27,498 bases of DNA from Lachnospiraceae bacterium (GCA_009774375.1 VSNO01000043.1:1-27498); one strand, 5' to 3'. Shown: positions 14,378 through 22,140, counted from the stretch's first letter. The notes: a model not told the origin generated them from the letters alone. Made by a program: numbers and translations.

Positions 14378-15074
14378 TGATATATAAGAATAATATGGAA
14401 ACGGAAGGCGCATATGGAGCGTATAACGCTGATCGGCATGAATGGTCTGGCGCCGGAAAGCCGGGGAGTCTGTTGGAGACGACCTTGAACACGAGAGAAT
14501 TGGGCGGATATCGGACAAAAAGCGGCGCATGTACGGGTCGGGGAATGCTGATCCGGAGTGACATGCAAAAGGCTCCGAGTGAGAGGGATATCGCGTATTT
14601 ATCAGAAAAACGCATCAGCACGATCATAGACATGCGCGGCAAAAGGGATGTGGCAGACGCGTCAAGCCCGTTTGCGAAGATGGACGCAAGATCGCCTCTT
14701 CGGCTAACATGGTCTGGGTTTACCGGCGGATCGCCCGCGCGCCGGAAGGGGTGCTTTTTCATTGTTCCGCCGGAAAAGACCGGACGGGTGTGGTATCGGC
14801 AGTCCTGCTGTTGTTAGCAGGTGTGTGCGATGCGGACATCATTGAGAATTACATGCTGACGAAGATATGCAATCAAGAGCGGTTTGCGCTGCTGCATCAG
14901 AACTTTCCGGATATCGATATGAATATCGTGATACCGTGTGAGGCGTATATGACACGCTTCCTGGAATTATTCCGTGAGGCGTATGGCAGTGTGGAAGCAT
15001 ATCTGGAAACGATCGGCGTGTCGATGGAGGAGATGATGTTGCTGCGGGAGAAATTGGGCATTGCAGGAAAATAA
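14374..15074 (+). pseudogene. Decayed tyrosine/serine protein phosphatase (Y_phosphatase3-like)
   Basis: Two frames together encode a PTP-like phosphatase. Frame one (14374 to about 14685) carries NTRELGGYRTKSGACTGRG and RSDMQKAPSERDIAYL, the usual N-terminal half. Frame two (from about 14709 to 15074) carries the catalytic P-loop HCSAGKDRTGVVS and the C-terminal helices. Between them lie about 25 bases that fit neither half, and the roughly 35 residues expected between the strand TIIDMRGKRDV and the P-loop are missing. An internal deletion that also shifted the frame explains this best. The intact gene would have been translationally coupled to the MBL gene through an ATGA overlap. It ends at a strong terminator. 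Confidence 0.78.
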
Positions 15075-15109
15075 AGTTGTGAGCCATGCGGCTCACAACT
15101 TTTATTTTT
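15074..15109 (+). terminator. Bidirectional rho-independent terminator
   Basis: AAGTTGTGAGCC (15074-15085) and GGCTCACAACTT (15090-15101) form a perfect 12-bp stem with loop ATGC, followed by TTATTTTT. The A-rich left flank gives a T-rich tail on the minus strand too, so it can also end the ABC exporter operon that finishes at 15121. Confidence 0.9.
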
Positions 15110-15120
15110 GGGCTATCAGT

Positions 15121-16659
15121 CTACTGCGTTTTGATATCATGGCTCCGAATATACCAGATACTCAGGCTGTAAAAAAGTATGATAAAAATCACAGCGCAAC
15201 AGATGTATGCGGGCAGGTCCACAGTGAGGTTCGGATTGTTGGCGCGCATTCCCCTGCTCATGAGCGAGTAGGGAAGGATATAATAGTGCCCGGCCGCGGT
15301 GGCGGCAAGTCCGGCGAATCCGCCGAGGAGTGCCATGCCGACAGGGATGGCGAAGCTTCGGATCACGAGCGACAGAAAGCATTGCACCGCGCATACAGCC
15401 GCACCGCCAAGGACGCCGCAGGCGAACCATTCGATCAGGTCGGGCGGAACGGGTTCGGAGAAACCGACATACAGGCCGCATATCACATAGAGGATACAGA
15501 GCCAGCCCAATGTGAAAAATGTGACGACGGAGCACACGGCGATCTTGTCAAATACAAGCCGCCAGACCGGGGTATTGACCAGTACCATATTCCAGTTCGA
15601 GCCACTGTGTTCCAGCCGCCACAGATAACTTGCGTAGACGCCGACGAGCGGCGGCATGAAAAAGAGGCAGAAGAACAAGGAGTGCTGCGTCCACAATGAA
15701 AACCAGGTGCTTTTCAGGAGCGCAAGGTTATTCAGATAGTTTGCTGTTCCGATCAGCGCAGAGATCAGCGGCAGTGTGAGAAAGGCGATCCAGATCGGCG
15801 TGCGCCGGATCTTTATCAGTTCGACGGGCAGGCGCGGGATTCTGACAGGCTTGTGGGATTGGGAAGCGCTGTCAGGCCGCACGCGGTCCTTGTGCTGAAA
15901 ATGATATCCGTCCGTATCCATCTTCTGAAAGACAAACCAGCCGCCGATCAGCAGCAGGAAAAACCACCCTGTGATAAAAAAGAGCACTCCGCTGTCCGGG
16001 CGTGTGTAATAAAAGCCATTGATGTGGTTCCTTTCAGCGTCCATGGCGACAAACATTGTTGCGCCAAAGTGCCCCCATGGGACAAGGCATCTGAGTACAG
16101 GCCACTGCGGCACATACATCAGGAAAAGTCCTGCCATGCTGCCGCACAGCCCGGTGCACAGGGCGGCTGCCTGGTTGGAAAAGATCAGGGAGATGACCAT
16201 CTGCAGCAGGTAAAGATTGAAGGAGATCACAAAGGTCTGCACGAAAAACAGTCCGTATGCCCACAGATCCGGGTTTCCTGCGAAACCGATCGTATATCCC
16301 ATTACCAGAAAAGCAGTCAGTTCCAGGATGGAAAAGATGAGGACTGCAAAGAATCCGTACAGTACTTTTGTGATATAGATATCAAATTGGCTCTGCAGCG
16401 TCTCCAGCATTTTCCAGGTATTTCCCCTGTGTTCCAGGTCGATGATCCGGCTTGCAAAGACGGCGATGGCTGTGGGAATCAGGATCGCATTCAGAAGCGG
16501 TACGTTAAACAGTGCCATCAGCCAGCCATATTCGAGAAAGCGCTCATCGTTCATGTTGCGCCCCGCCCACGCTGTGATGATCAGCAAAAGTGCCGCGGGG
16601 ATCAGCCAGATGCCGCGTCTTCTGGTCTTTTTTAATTCCAGGGACAGATTGTGGATCAT
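15121..16659 (-). CDS. Fused double ABC-2 permease (lantibiotic-immunity MutE/MutG-like)
   Basis: The 512-residue protein contains two similar permease halves in tandem. The first opens LELKKTRRRGIWLIP and the second, near residue 275, VELIKIRRTPIWIAF. Each half is followed by about six membrane segments and a conserved LEHRGNTWKML or LEHSGSNWNMV coupling stretch. In lantibiotic immunity systems the two halves are usually separate proteins (MutE and MutG type), so this one is a fusion that could act as a single-chain dimer. It overlaps the ATPase gene by 4 bases (ATGA at 16656-16659), so the two are translated together. The probable role is removal of a peptide antibiotic from the membrane. 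This is inferred from the family and from the nearby two-component system. Confidence 0.85.
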   Translation of the reverse strand: MIHNLSLELKKTRRRGIWLIPAALLLIITAWAGRNMNDERFLEYGWLMALFNVPLLNAILIPTAIAVFASRIIDLEHRGNTWKMLETLQSQFDIYITKVLYGFFAVLIFSILELTAFLVMGYTIGFAGNPDLWAYGLFFVQTFVISFNLYLLQMVISLIFSNQAAALCTGLCGSMAGLFLMYVPQWPVLRCLVPWGHFGATMFVAMDAERNHINGFYYTRPDSGVLFFITGWFFLLLIGGWFVFQKMDTDGYHFQHKDRVRPDSASQSHKPVRIPRLPVELIKIRRTPIWIAFLTLPLISALIGTANYLNNLALLKSTWFSLWTQHSLFFCLFFMPPLVGVYASYLWRLEHSGSNWNMVLVNTPVWRLVFDKIAVCSVVTFFTLGWLCILYVICGLYVGFSEPVPPDLIEWFACGVLGGAAVCAVQCFLSLVIRSFAIPVGMALLGGFAGLAATAAGHYYILPYSLMSRGMRANNPNLTVDLPAYICCAVIFIILFYSLSIWYIRSHDIKTQ

Positions 16660-17384
16660 AGATGTTCACCGCCTTCCGTCATTTTGAGAAACGCGTCTTC
16701 CAGATTTTCGCCTCTGGATTCAAGCGCTGCCAGTGTATCCTGAAAAATGAGTCTGCCGTGGTTGATGATCCCGACCATGTCCGCCATCTGTTCCATCTCG
16801 CTCAGTAGATGGCTCGACACGATGACTGTCATCTGGCGAATGACCGGCAGTTCCCGGATAAACTCGCGGATCTCCTGGATCCCTGCCGGATCGAGACCGT
16901 TTGTCGGCTCGTCGAGTATCAGCACGCGCGGATTCCCGAGCAGCGCCATTGCGATGCCGAGGCGCTGCTTCATGCCAAGGGAGTACTGGCGGACTTTTTT
17001 GTCCCGCTGTTCATAGAGGCGCACGGTCTGAAGAACCTGCGTGATCTCGCTGGCGGGTACTTTTTTCAGCTTTGCGATGATCTGGAGATTTTCCAGTCCG
17101 GTGAGGTGTCCGTAATAGCTTGGGCTCTCGATCAGGCTTCCTGTGTGCTTTAGTATGGAGAGCCTGTTTTTTTCTGTCATTTTCTGCCCGAAGAAAGTGA
17201 TCGTGCCTGCAGTGGGCTTGAGCAGTCCGAGCAGCAGTTTCAGCGTTGTGGTCTTGCCTGCGCCGTTTGGACCAAGAAATCCGTAGACACAGCCCTCCGG
17301 GACGCGCAGGTCAATGTGGTTTACGCGCATCTGGCTGCCGGTGCCTTTGGTCAGGCCGTTGGTTTCGATGATGTTTGTGTTCAT
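16656..17384 (-). CDS. ABC transporter ATP-binding protein (BcrA/MutF-like)
   Basis: The 242-residue ATPase has Walker A GPNGAGKTTT (38-47), signature YSLGMKQRLG (134-143), Walker B LILDEPTNGLD (155-165) and switch histidine H192 in SSHLL. These are typical of bacitracin and lantibiotic self-protection exporters. AAGGAGG about 7 bases upstream of the ATG fixes the start. It drives the fused permease encoded immediately after. Upstream, at about 17404-17418, TTGTC-TATGT-GACAA is a small inverted repeat in the leader. I could not identify a convincing promoter. The response regulator at 18330 is a reasonable candidate controller. Confidence 0.92.
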   Translation of the reverse strand: MNTNIIETNGLTKGTGSQMRVNHIDLRVPEGCVYGFLGPNGAGKTTTLKLLLGLLKPTAGTITFFGQKMTEKNRLSILKHTGSLIESPSYYGHLTGLENLQIIAKLKKVPASEITQVLQTVRLYEQRDKKVRQYSLGMKQRLGIAMALLGNPRVLILDEPTNGLDPAGIQEIREFIRELPVIRQMTVIVSSHLLSEMEQMADMVGIINHGRLIFQDTLAALESRGENLEDAFLKMTEGGEHL

Positions 17385-17516
17385 AGAGATCCTCCTTATT
17401 GTTTTGTCTATGTGACAAGGATAGGAGGATTTGTTTAAGGGAGTATGAGGATTACCTTATATTTACTTTAAATTTTCTGGTGACTGGGGAAGTCTCAATA
17501 GATTGAGCTGGACTTT

Positions 17517-17789
17517 TTATTCCCCGAACAGATCCGAATGTGTGCCGGTGCGGTCAAGATATATTTCGTTTCCGTCTATTCGGTATATAAGCAGCCAGTC
17601 TGGGGATATGTGACATTCCCGTCGTCTGGTATAATTCCCCTTTAAAGAGTGGTCTTTATTTTTCGGGGGAAGCGCTGCTGGTATTCTTAATGTATTCACT
17701 ATGGCGTTTAACAGGGTGATGTTATAGCCTCGCTTCCTGCATAGCTTTAAATCGCGCTTGAACTGTGTGGTAAGGTTTAATTTCAACAT
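17517..17789 (-). CDS. yafQ: YafQ/RelE-family type II toxin (mRNA interferase)
   Basis: The 90-residue toxin matches YafQ over its whole length. It has the KRDLKLCRKRG helix, then H47 in DHSLKGNY, H60 and D64 in ECHISPDWLLIYRI, and H84 and F88 in TGTHSDLF, which correspond to the catalytic and substrate-binding residues of E. coli YafQ. Such toxins cleave mRNA on the ribosome. All key residues are present, so it is probably active. GGAGG lies within the end of the antitoxin gene, 8 bases before the ATG, and only 3 bases separate the two genes. The gene ends near an imperfect hairpin (17490-17516) without a T-run. Confidence 0.9.
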   Translation of the reverse strand: MLKLNLTTQFKRDLKLCRKRGYNITLLNAIVNTLRIPAALPPKNKDHSLKGNYTRRRECHISPDWLLIYRIDGNEIYLDRTGTHSDLFGE

Positions 17790-17792
17790 GGG

Positions 17793-18035
17793 CTATTCCT
17801 CCAGAATTTGGAAGAACAAATCTTCTGTTGATCCCTCAAAATGCTGGCCGCTGCCTGTTCTTATCATTTCGTCCGTTTCTGCCATTGCTGCTATGGTCGT
17901 TGCATTTGGATTGAAATCCGGGTATATGTCAAGTCCGGACATTTCTCCAAGACCTTCAAGCATATTGATAACGAAAATCATTTTATCATCTGGCAGGCGG
18001 TCAATCATATTTTTGGCTATTTCCTGATAACTCAT
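17793..18035 (-). CDS. Antitoxin partner of the YafQ-type toxin
   Basis: The 80-residue acidic protein begins MSYQEIAKNMIDRLPDD and ends EGSTEDLFFQILEE, a tail typical of the toxin-wrapping part of RelB/DinJ-type antitoxins. The N-terminus does not clearly show the ribbon-helix-helix of DinJ; the family is common next to YafQ toxins in Clostridia. AAAGGAAG about 11 bases before ATG 18035 supports this start. An in-frame start at 18089 would add 18 residues unlike antitoxins and is treated as leader. It comes first in the operon, as expected, and probably binds the palindromic promoter at 18128-18148. Confidence 0.82.
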   Translation of the reverse strand: MSYQEIAKNMIDRLPDDKMIFVINMLEGLGEMSGLDIYPDFNPNATTIAAMAETDEMIRTGSGQHFEGSTEDLFFQILEE

Positions 18036-18127
18036 AATAACTACACTTCCTTTCAAATCAAAGATATTGTATGTGGTTTGGTGCAACATTTCTATTTTAG
18101 TAACTTTATTGGATTATCGAGCTCTCC

Positions 18128-18166
18128 TATGATAATGATCATATCATATACCGTAATTTAATTCAA
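18128..18166 (-). promoter_or_regulatory. Promoter with central palindrome, toxin-antitoxin operon
   Basis: On the minus strand TTGAAT (18161-18166) and TATGAT (18138-18143) are 17 bp apart. The -10 box lies inside the inverted repeat TATGATA (18128-18134) and TATCATA (18142-18148), with TGATCA at the centre. This suits autorepression by the antitoxin or complex. The leader is about 95 bases. Confidence 0.62.
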
Positions 18167-18229
18167 GAAACCCGTCTTTAAGATTTATAGCCTTTTTCCT
18201 TAAAAAGACTTTAAATTCACAACAAAATC

Positions 18230-18258
18230 TGCACTTCCGATCCAATATCAGTTATAAT
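18230..18258 (+). promoter_or_regulatory. Probable promoter of the two-component operon
   Basis: TATAAT at 18253-18258 is a perfect -10 box. The -35 at 17 bp is TGCACT, a poor match, so an activator may be needed. It lies about 70 bases ahead of the response-regulator start and diverges from the toxin-antitoxin promoter. Confidence 0.4.
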
Positions 18259-18329
18259 ATCTGTGGCAGATATTTTGATTTTGGAATGAGAAGGATGCAA
18301 TAGTGAAACGAAAAGGCAGGAGGATGAAG

Positions 18330-19025
18330 ATGAAGTTATACGAGTGCAGGATCTTACTGGTGGATGATGAGGCCGCGCTTCTGGATATGGTTGGGAATCT
18401 GTTGAAAAAGGAAGGGTATCAGCACATAGACATGGCTGCGGACTGCAGCAGTGCGGTGAGGCTGACGATGGAAAAGGAGTATCAGCTTGCGGTTCTGGAT
18501 GTGATGCTGCCTGACGGGGACGGCTTTGCGCTGTTTGAGCAGATCAGGCGGATCAGGGGGAGCAGGCTGCCGGTGATCTTTCTGTCGGCGAGGGATGAGG
18601 ATCAGGCGAGGCTGCGGGGGCTTGGGCTCGGTGCGGACGATTATGTCACGAAGCCTTTTTTGCCGGAGGAACTGATGCTGCGGGTGCGGGCGGTACTCAA
18701 GAGAACGTACCATGTCGACGATGCGGCGGGGACGGACAGGATCGGGAAAGCACTGGTCGACTGGGGAGCGGGGACGATCCGCGTGAACGGTGAGGACGAC
18801 GCGCTCACGGCAAAGGAGTATGTTCTGTTAAAGAAGCTGTGTGAAAACAGGGGGCGGATCCTCTCGATCAATATCCTGTGCGATACATTATGGCCTGACG
18901 GAAGTTACGGGTACGAAAATTCGCTTATGGTGCATATCAGGCATCTGCGGGAAAAACTGGAGGACAATCCGTCCAGGCCGGAGCATCTGCTGACTGTCAG
19001 GGGGTTGGGATACAAGATCATATGA
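18330..19025 (+). CDS. OmpR/PhoB-family response regulator
   Basis: The 231-residue regulator has a receiver domain (about 5-118) with acidic pocket D12/D13, phosphorylation site D57 in AVLDVMLPD, and a lysine in VTKPFLPEE. It is followed by an OmpR-type winged helix (about 135-230) with ALTAKEYVLLKKLCEN and SYGYENSLMVHIRHLREKL. AGGAGG at 18318-18323 is 6 bases before ATG 18330, which is preferred to ATG 18324 (no spacing) and GTG 18303. The stop overlaps the kinase start by 4 bases. It probably controls the lantibiotic-type ABC exporter at 15121-17384, as in CprR/LcrR-like systems. The exporter lies on the other strand beyond the toxin-antitoxin pair. Confidence 0.92.
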   Translation: MKLYECRILLVDDEAALLDMVGNLLKKEGYQHIDMAADCSSAVRLTMEKEYQLAVLDVMLPDGDGFALFEQIRRIRGSRLPVIFLSARDEDQARLRGLGLGADDYVTKPFLPEELMLRVRAVLKRTYHVDDAAGTDRIGKALVDWGAGTIRVNGEDDALTAKEYVLLKKLCENRGRILSINILCDTLWPDGSYGYENSLMVHIRHLREKLEDNPSRPEHLLTVRGLGYKII

Positions 19026-20305
19026 AAAAAGTGGAAAATTTTATCAAGATCGTTGTCTGGACAAACATCATGATCGCTGTGATGCTGGTCGTGGATCTTC
19101 TTGCCATGACTTATTTTGGTGTGAGATCCGATGCGGGGCTGGCAAGATTTTCCGCGGCGAACCTTTCCGGTGAGATCGGCAGGACTGTCAATGAAAATGG
19201 AGAGATCTGTTACAGCATGTCACGGCAGGGCACTGACAGGATCGATGATTTTCATGGATTTGCCTTCATTCTGGACGACGCGGGAGATGTGGTGTGGAGT
19301 TATCAGCTGCCGGACGACGTCCCCAGACATTTTACGGTGAGGGATATCGTACAGTTTTCGAGATATTATCTGAATGATTATCCGGTCTACTCGCACATAA
19401 TGGAAGAGGCGGTTCTGGTGGCGGGAATGCCCAGACAGACTGTCTGGAAATATCATCTGTCTTTTCAGATCAGTACGGTGGAGACGTTCTTTGCGCTGAT
19501 CCCGATCCTGCTGATCGTGAATATCGTCGTGCTGCTGATCGGGCCGTTTCTGATCATAAGGCACGATGCACATCGGCGCGAGAAGCAGAGGACATCGTGG
19601 ATCGCGGGGGTATCGCACGATATCCGCACGCCGCTGTCACTGGTGCTCGGCTATGCAGATGAACTGCTGCATTCTGCCCGATATGGTTTTGAAGGCCTGG
19701 AGGGGGAAACGATGGCAGCGCATGTTGAGAAGAAGGCACAGATGATCGAGCAGCAGGCACTGCGCATCAGGACGCTGGTCACGAACCTGAACACTTCCAA
19801 CAAGCTCACGTACGGAATGGGCGTCTGGCGCCGGGAGAAGGTGCTGCTGCCTGCACTGCTCAGGGAGTCTGTCTGTGGAATGATCAACAGGGGCATTGAT
19901 GAGAAATATGACATCAGTGTCCTTATTTCGGAAGCATTGGAGCAGTTTTATGTTGAAGGAGACAGGGAGCTGGTCATGCGGCTGATCGAGAATCTGATCA
20001 ACAATGCGATAAATCACAATCCGCAGGGCTGTGAGATCACAGTAAGCCTGACGAACAGGAGTCTGTGGATCTTCAAAAGGGTCATACTGGAAATATCAGA
20101 TAACGGCTGCGGTGTCAGCAGGGAGCAGCTTCGATATTTCAGGAGTTCCATGAAGCTGGAAAAACTGCCGGAGCATGGACTCGGTATCCGTCTTGTGCGC
20201 CAGATCGCGCTGTTTCATCGCTGGCGGCTGCAGTTTCTGAATGATGAGCAGGGGGGATTCGTCTGCCGGATCTATCTGAGATCTCCCCGCAGATTCCGGA
20301 AATGA
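19022..20305 (+). CDS. Sensor histidine kinase
   Basis: The 427-residue kinase has membrane segments at about 8-33 and 154-180, enclosing an extracytoplasmic loop of about 120 residues. H199 in GVSHDIRTPLSLVLGY is the phosphorylation site. The ATP domain has the N box ENLINNAINHNPQG, G1 ISDNGCGV and G2 EHGLGIRLV. The F and second G box are somewhat reduced. It overlaps the response regulator gene by ATGA and would phosphorylate it. The loop size is typical of kinases that sense peptide antibiotics or other envelope ligands, so the exporter next door is the natural target. This is inference. It ends 13 bases before the convergent Uma2 gene. Confidence 0.92.
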   Translation: MKKVENFIKIVVWTNIMIAVMLVVDLLAMTYFGVRSDAGLARFSAANLSGEIGRTVNENGEICYSMSRQGTDRIDDFHGFAFILDDAGDVVWSYQLPDDVPRHFTVRDIVQFSRYYLNDYPVYSHIMEEAVLVAGMPRQTVWKYHLSFQISTVETFFALIPILLIVNIVVLLIGPFLIIRHDAHRREKQRTSWIAGVSHDIRTPLSLVLGYADELLHSARYGFEGLEGETMAAHVEKKAQMIEQQALRIRTLVTNLNTSNKLTYGMGVWRREKVLLPALLRESVCGMINRGIDEKYDISVLISEALEQFYVEGDRELVMRLIENLINNAINHNPQGCEITVSLTNRSLWIFKRVILEISDNGCGVSREQLRYFRSSMKLEKLPEHGLGIRLVRQIALFHRWRLQFLNDEQGGFVCRIYLRSPRRFRK

Positions 20306-20318
20306 ATTCTCCAGTTCC

Positions 20319-20864
20319 TTAGAAGTCAAATGAAGAAAAATCGATGGACAGGTCCTTGTATATATTGACCGGAATGGTATCTTCAAAGGTATACTGTCTG
20401 ACCTTAACGTTTTCTTCAAAGAAGTACACAAGAACTGTTCGCTGCTGCGGATCGACGATCCAGTACTCACGTACGCCTGCATCAAGATACAGATTTAGTT
20501 TTTTGACGTAGTCGTGTCCGGGATTGCCTGGGGAAATGATCTCAACGATCCAGTCAGGCGCACCCGTGCAGCCCCTGTCTGTCAGCTTGTCTCTGTCACA
20601 GATGACACTGATATCCGGTTCCACGATCGTCTTGCTGTCGTCAAAAAGTTTGACAGCAAATGGGGCGTAATATGCTTCGCAACGACCTCTGTTTGATTTG
20701 ATATAGTTATTGATTATCATATACAGTTCACTCGATATTTTCTGATGGAGACGGTTCGGTGCAGCCATATCATAAAACTGTCCGTCGATTAGTTCTGCCC
20801 GTATATTTTCCGGCAGGTTGTAATAGTCGTTTTCCGTATAAAATTCCAGTGCTTTTGTGTCCAT
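20319..20864 (-). CDS. Uma2 family (DUF820) putative restriction endonuclease
   Basis: The 181-residue protein matches Uma2/DUF820, a PD-(D/E)XK fold. It has the early glutamate in RAELIDGQFYDMAAP, the catalytic aspartate in EPDISVICD, and the E-x-S core in DWIVEIISPGNPGHDYVKK, then YLDAGVREYWIVDPQQ. Such proteins are very common in multiple copies and their targets are unknown; nuclease activity is predicted from the fold. GGAGG 8 bases upstream supports the start. It stands alone between the two-component kinase and the AraC gene and may be one of many copies in the genome. Confidence 0.88.
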   Translation of the reverse strand: MDTKALEFYTENDYYNLPENIRAELIDGQFYDMAAPNRLHQKISSELYMIINNYIKSNRGRCEAYYAPFAVKLFDDSKTIVEPDISVICDRDKLTDRGCTGAPDWIVEIISPGNPGHDYVKKLNLYLDAGVREYWIVDPQQRTVLVYFFEENVKVRQYTFEDTIPVNIYKDLSIDFSSFDF

Positions 20865-20992
20865 GGCAGTGCCTCCGTTTCTGTTATATAGACTTATTTT
20901 ATCATAGATTTCCCGAATGTAAAACCCTTAAAAGGATTGATTTTAAATAGGACAGGAGTGCCAGAGCGTGTTTGAAAAGGGCAATTTCTATT

Positions 20993-21021
20993 CAGACAGG
21001 TTCGCGGATCCATGGTATACT
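20993..21021 (+). promoter_or_regulatory. Promoter of the AraC-clpP operon
   Basis: CAGACA (20993-20998) and TATACT (21016-21021) are 17 bp apart, about 45 bases before the AraC start. The -35 matches consensus at four of six positions. Confidence 0.5.
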
Positions 21022-21072
21022 TAAAAAAATGCATTTCATGAGTGCAGAAAATGGAGAAAAGAGGTAGCATAT

Positions 21073-21492
21073 ATGGGTGAGGACAAGATTTTTGAAAAAA
21101 TTGTTTCCTATATAGAGGATCATCTGGAAGAGGATCTGTCGCTGGACACGATCGCGGAGGCACTGAATTATTCCAAGTTCTATATCGCCCGCACGTTTGC
21201 GCAGCAGACAGGCTGTACGGTCTACAAGTACATTCAGGGAAGGCGCCTGACGCTGGCGGCGGAGAAGCTGGCCTGTACGGAGGAGCCGATCATCGAGATC
21301 GCCTACGAGGCGCACTACAATTCACAGCAGGCCTTTACGCTCGCGTTTGGCAGACTGTACCATTGTACGCCGCAGATCTATCGGAAAAAGGGCATTTTCG
21401 AGCCGAAGCAGCCGAGATTGTCTGGTGTCCTGTTAGGCGTTTCATCTACTGTGTGCATGATCAGCAGGATGGGAGGCAGGATGGCGGCATGA
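21073..21492 (+). CDS. AraC family HTH protein without a sensor domain
   Basis: The 139-residue protein is essentially an AraC DNA-binding domain. It has two helix-turn-helices: about 20-45 with SLDTIAEALNYSKFYIARTF, and about 65-95 with IIEIAYEAHYNSQQAFTLAF, ending PQIYRK. About 35 extra residues of no clear type follow. No ligand domain precedes it, so it is comparable to small MarA/SoxS-like regulators, whose activity is set by their level. AGAGG about 8 bases before the ATG supports the start. The gene overlaps clpP by 4 bases (ATGA), so the two are translated together. A possible reading is that this ClpP copy controls turnover of the regulator. Confidence 0.85.
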   Translation: MGEDKIFEKIVSYIEDHLEEDLSLDTIAEALNYSKFYIARTFAQQTGCTVYKYIQGRRLTLAAEKLACTEEPIIEIAYEAHYNSQQAFTLAFGRLYHCTPQIYRKKGIFEPKQPRLSGVLLGVSSTVCMISRMGGRMAA

Positions 21493-22082
21493 GCATGATT
21501 CCATATGTGATCGAACAGACCAGCAGGGGGGAGCGCAGCTATGACATTTTCTCCCGGCTGCTGTCAGACCGGATCATCTTTCTGGGAGAGGAGGTCAGCG
21601 ACGCTTCGGCGAGTCTGGTCGTGGCGCAGATGCTCCACCTGGAGGGGGAAGATCCGGAGAAAGATATCCAGCTCTACATCAACAGTCCGGGCGGATCGGT
21701 CACTGCGGGATTTGCCATCTATGACACGATGCAGTATATCCGGTGCGATGTGTCGACGATCTGTGTCGGGCTCGCGGCAAGCTTTGGCGCTTTTCTGCTC
21801 GCGGGTGGGACGAAAGGCAAGCGCATCGCCCTCGCCAACGCAGAGATCATGATACACCAGCCTGCGATCCACGGAAACGGGTTCCAGGGACAGGCGACGG
21901 ATATCAGGATCATGTCTGACCACATGCAGAAAAGCAGGCAGCGGTTGGACCGCATTCTGGCAGAAAACACAGGAAGATCCATGGAGGAGATCACCCTCGC
22001 GACCGAGCGGGACAACTACATGTCGGCACAGGAAGCGATGGCGTTTGGCCTGATCGACAAGGTGATCTCAAAGAGGGGGTGA
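21489..22082 (+). CDS. clpP: ATP-dependent Clp protease proteolytic subunit (ClpP paralogue)
   Basis: The 197-residue protein is a full ClpP with the catalytic triad S98 (GLAASFGAFLL), H123 (EIMIHQP) and D175 (TERDNYMSA). It also has the oligomer-forming handle region MQKSRQRLDRILAENTGRS. The usual SMGAFLL after the serine is SFGAFLL here. It starts at ATG 21489, overlapping the AraC stop; the longer in-phase frame from 21363 runs through the AraC gene and is rejected. The normal housekeeping neighbours tig and clpX are absent, so this is probably a second, specialised ClpP that still needs an AAA+ partner encoded elsewhere. A terminator follows directly. Confidence 0.92.
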   Translation: MSMIPYVIEQTSRGERSYDIFSRLLSDRIIFLGEEVSDASASLVVAQMLHLEGEDPEKDIQLYINSPGGSVTAGFAIYDTMQYIRCDVSTICVGLAASFGAFLLAGGTKGKRIALANAEIMIHQPAIHGNGFQGQATDIRIMSDHMQKSRQRLDRILAENTGRSMEEITLATERDNYMSAQEAMAFGLIDKVISKRG

Positions 22083-22099
22083 CAGACAGCCCCTTTTTT
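22072..22099 (+). terminator. Rho-independent terminator after clpP
   Basis: AGAGGGGGTG and CAGCCCC form a GC-rich stem around the clpP stop codon, followed by TTTTTT (22094-22099). The stem has one mismatch, but the T-run is clear. Confidence 0.7.
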
Positions 22100-22110
22100 G
22101 CTGTACTTGA

Positions 22111-22140
22111 TTTACAACCGTGGTTGTTTTGTGTTATAGT
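22111..22140 (+). promoter_or_regulatory. Promoter with ACAACC/GGTTGT dyad, flavoprotein-folD
   Basis: TTTACA (22111-22116) and TATAGT (22135-22140) are 18 bp apart. ACAACC-GT-GGTTGT (22114-22127) overlaps the -35 box and spacer, a position suited to a repressor. In the roughly 90-base leader, AAAATGC-ATC-GCATTTT (22196-22212) forms a small hairpin about 10 bases upstream of the ribosome site. I saw no known riboswitch. Confidence 0.5.

Noticed and set aside
15853..16635. 260-codon plus-strand frame
   Set aside because: It is antisense to the fused permease, whose motifs and membrane pattern are clear. The frame has cysteine/histidine-rich shadow composition.
17480..17516. Terminator after the toxin gene
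   Set aside because: The imperfect stem on the minus strand is followed by CCCC rather than T, so it is not a convincing intrinsic terminator.
21363..21488. 42-codon N-terminal extension of ClpP
   Set aside because: It lies within the AraC gene in another frame. ClpP homologues start at MSMIPYVIEQ and an ATGA overlap gives the right start.
21489..22082. Reading this clpP as the housekeeping copy
   Set aside because: Neither trigger factor nor clpX is adjacent and it is tied to an AraC gene, so a paralogue is more likely. Only the rest of the genome could settle this.
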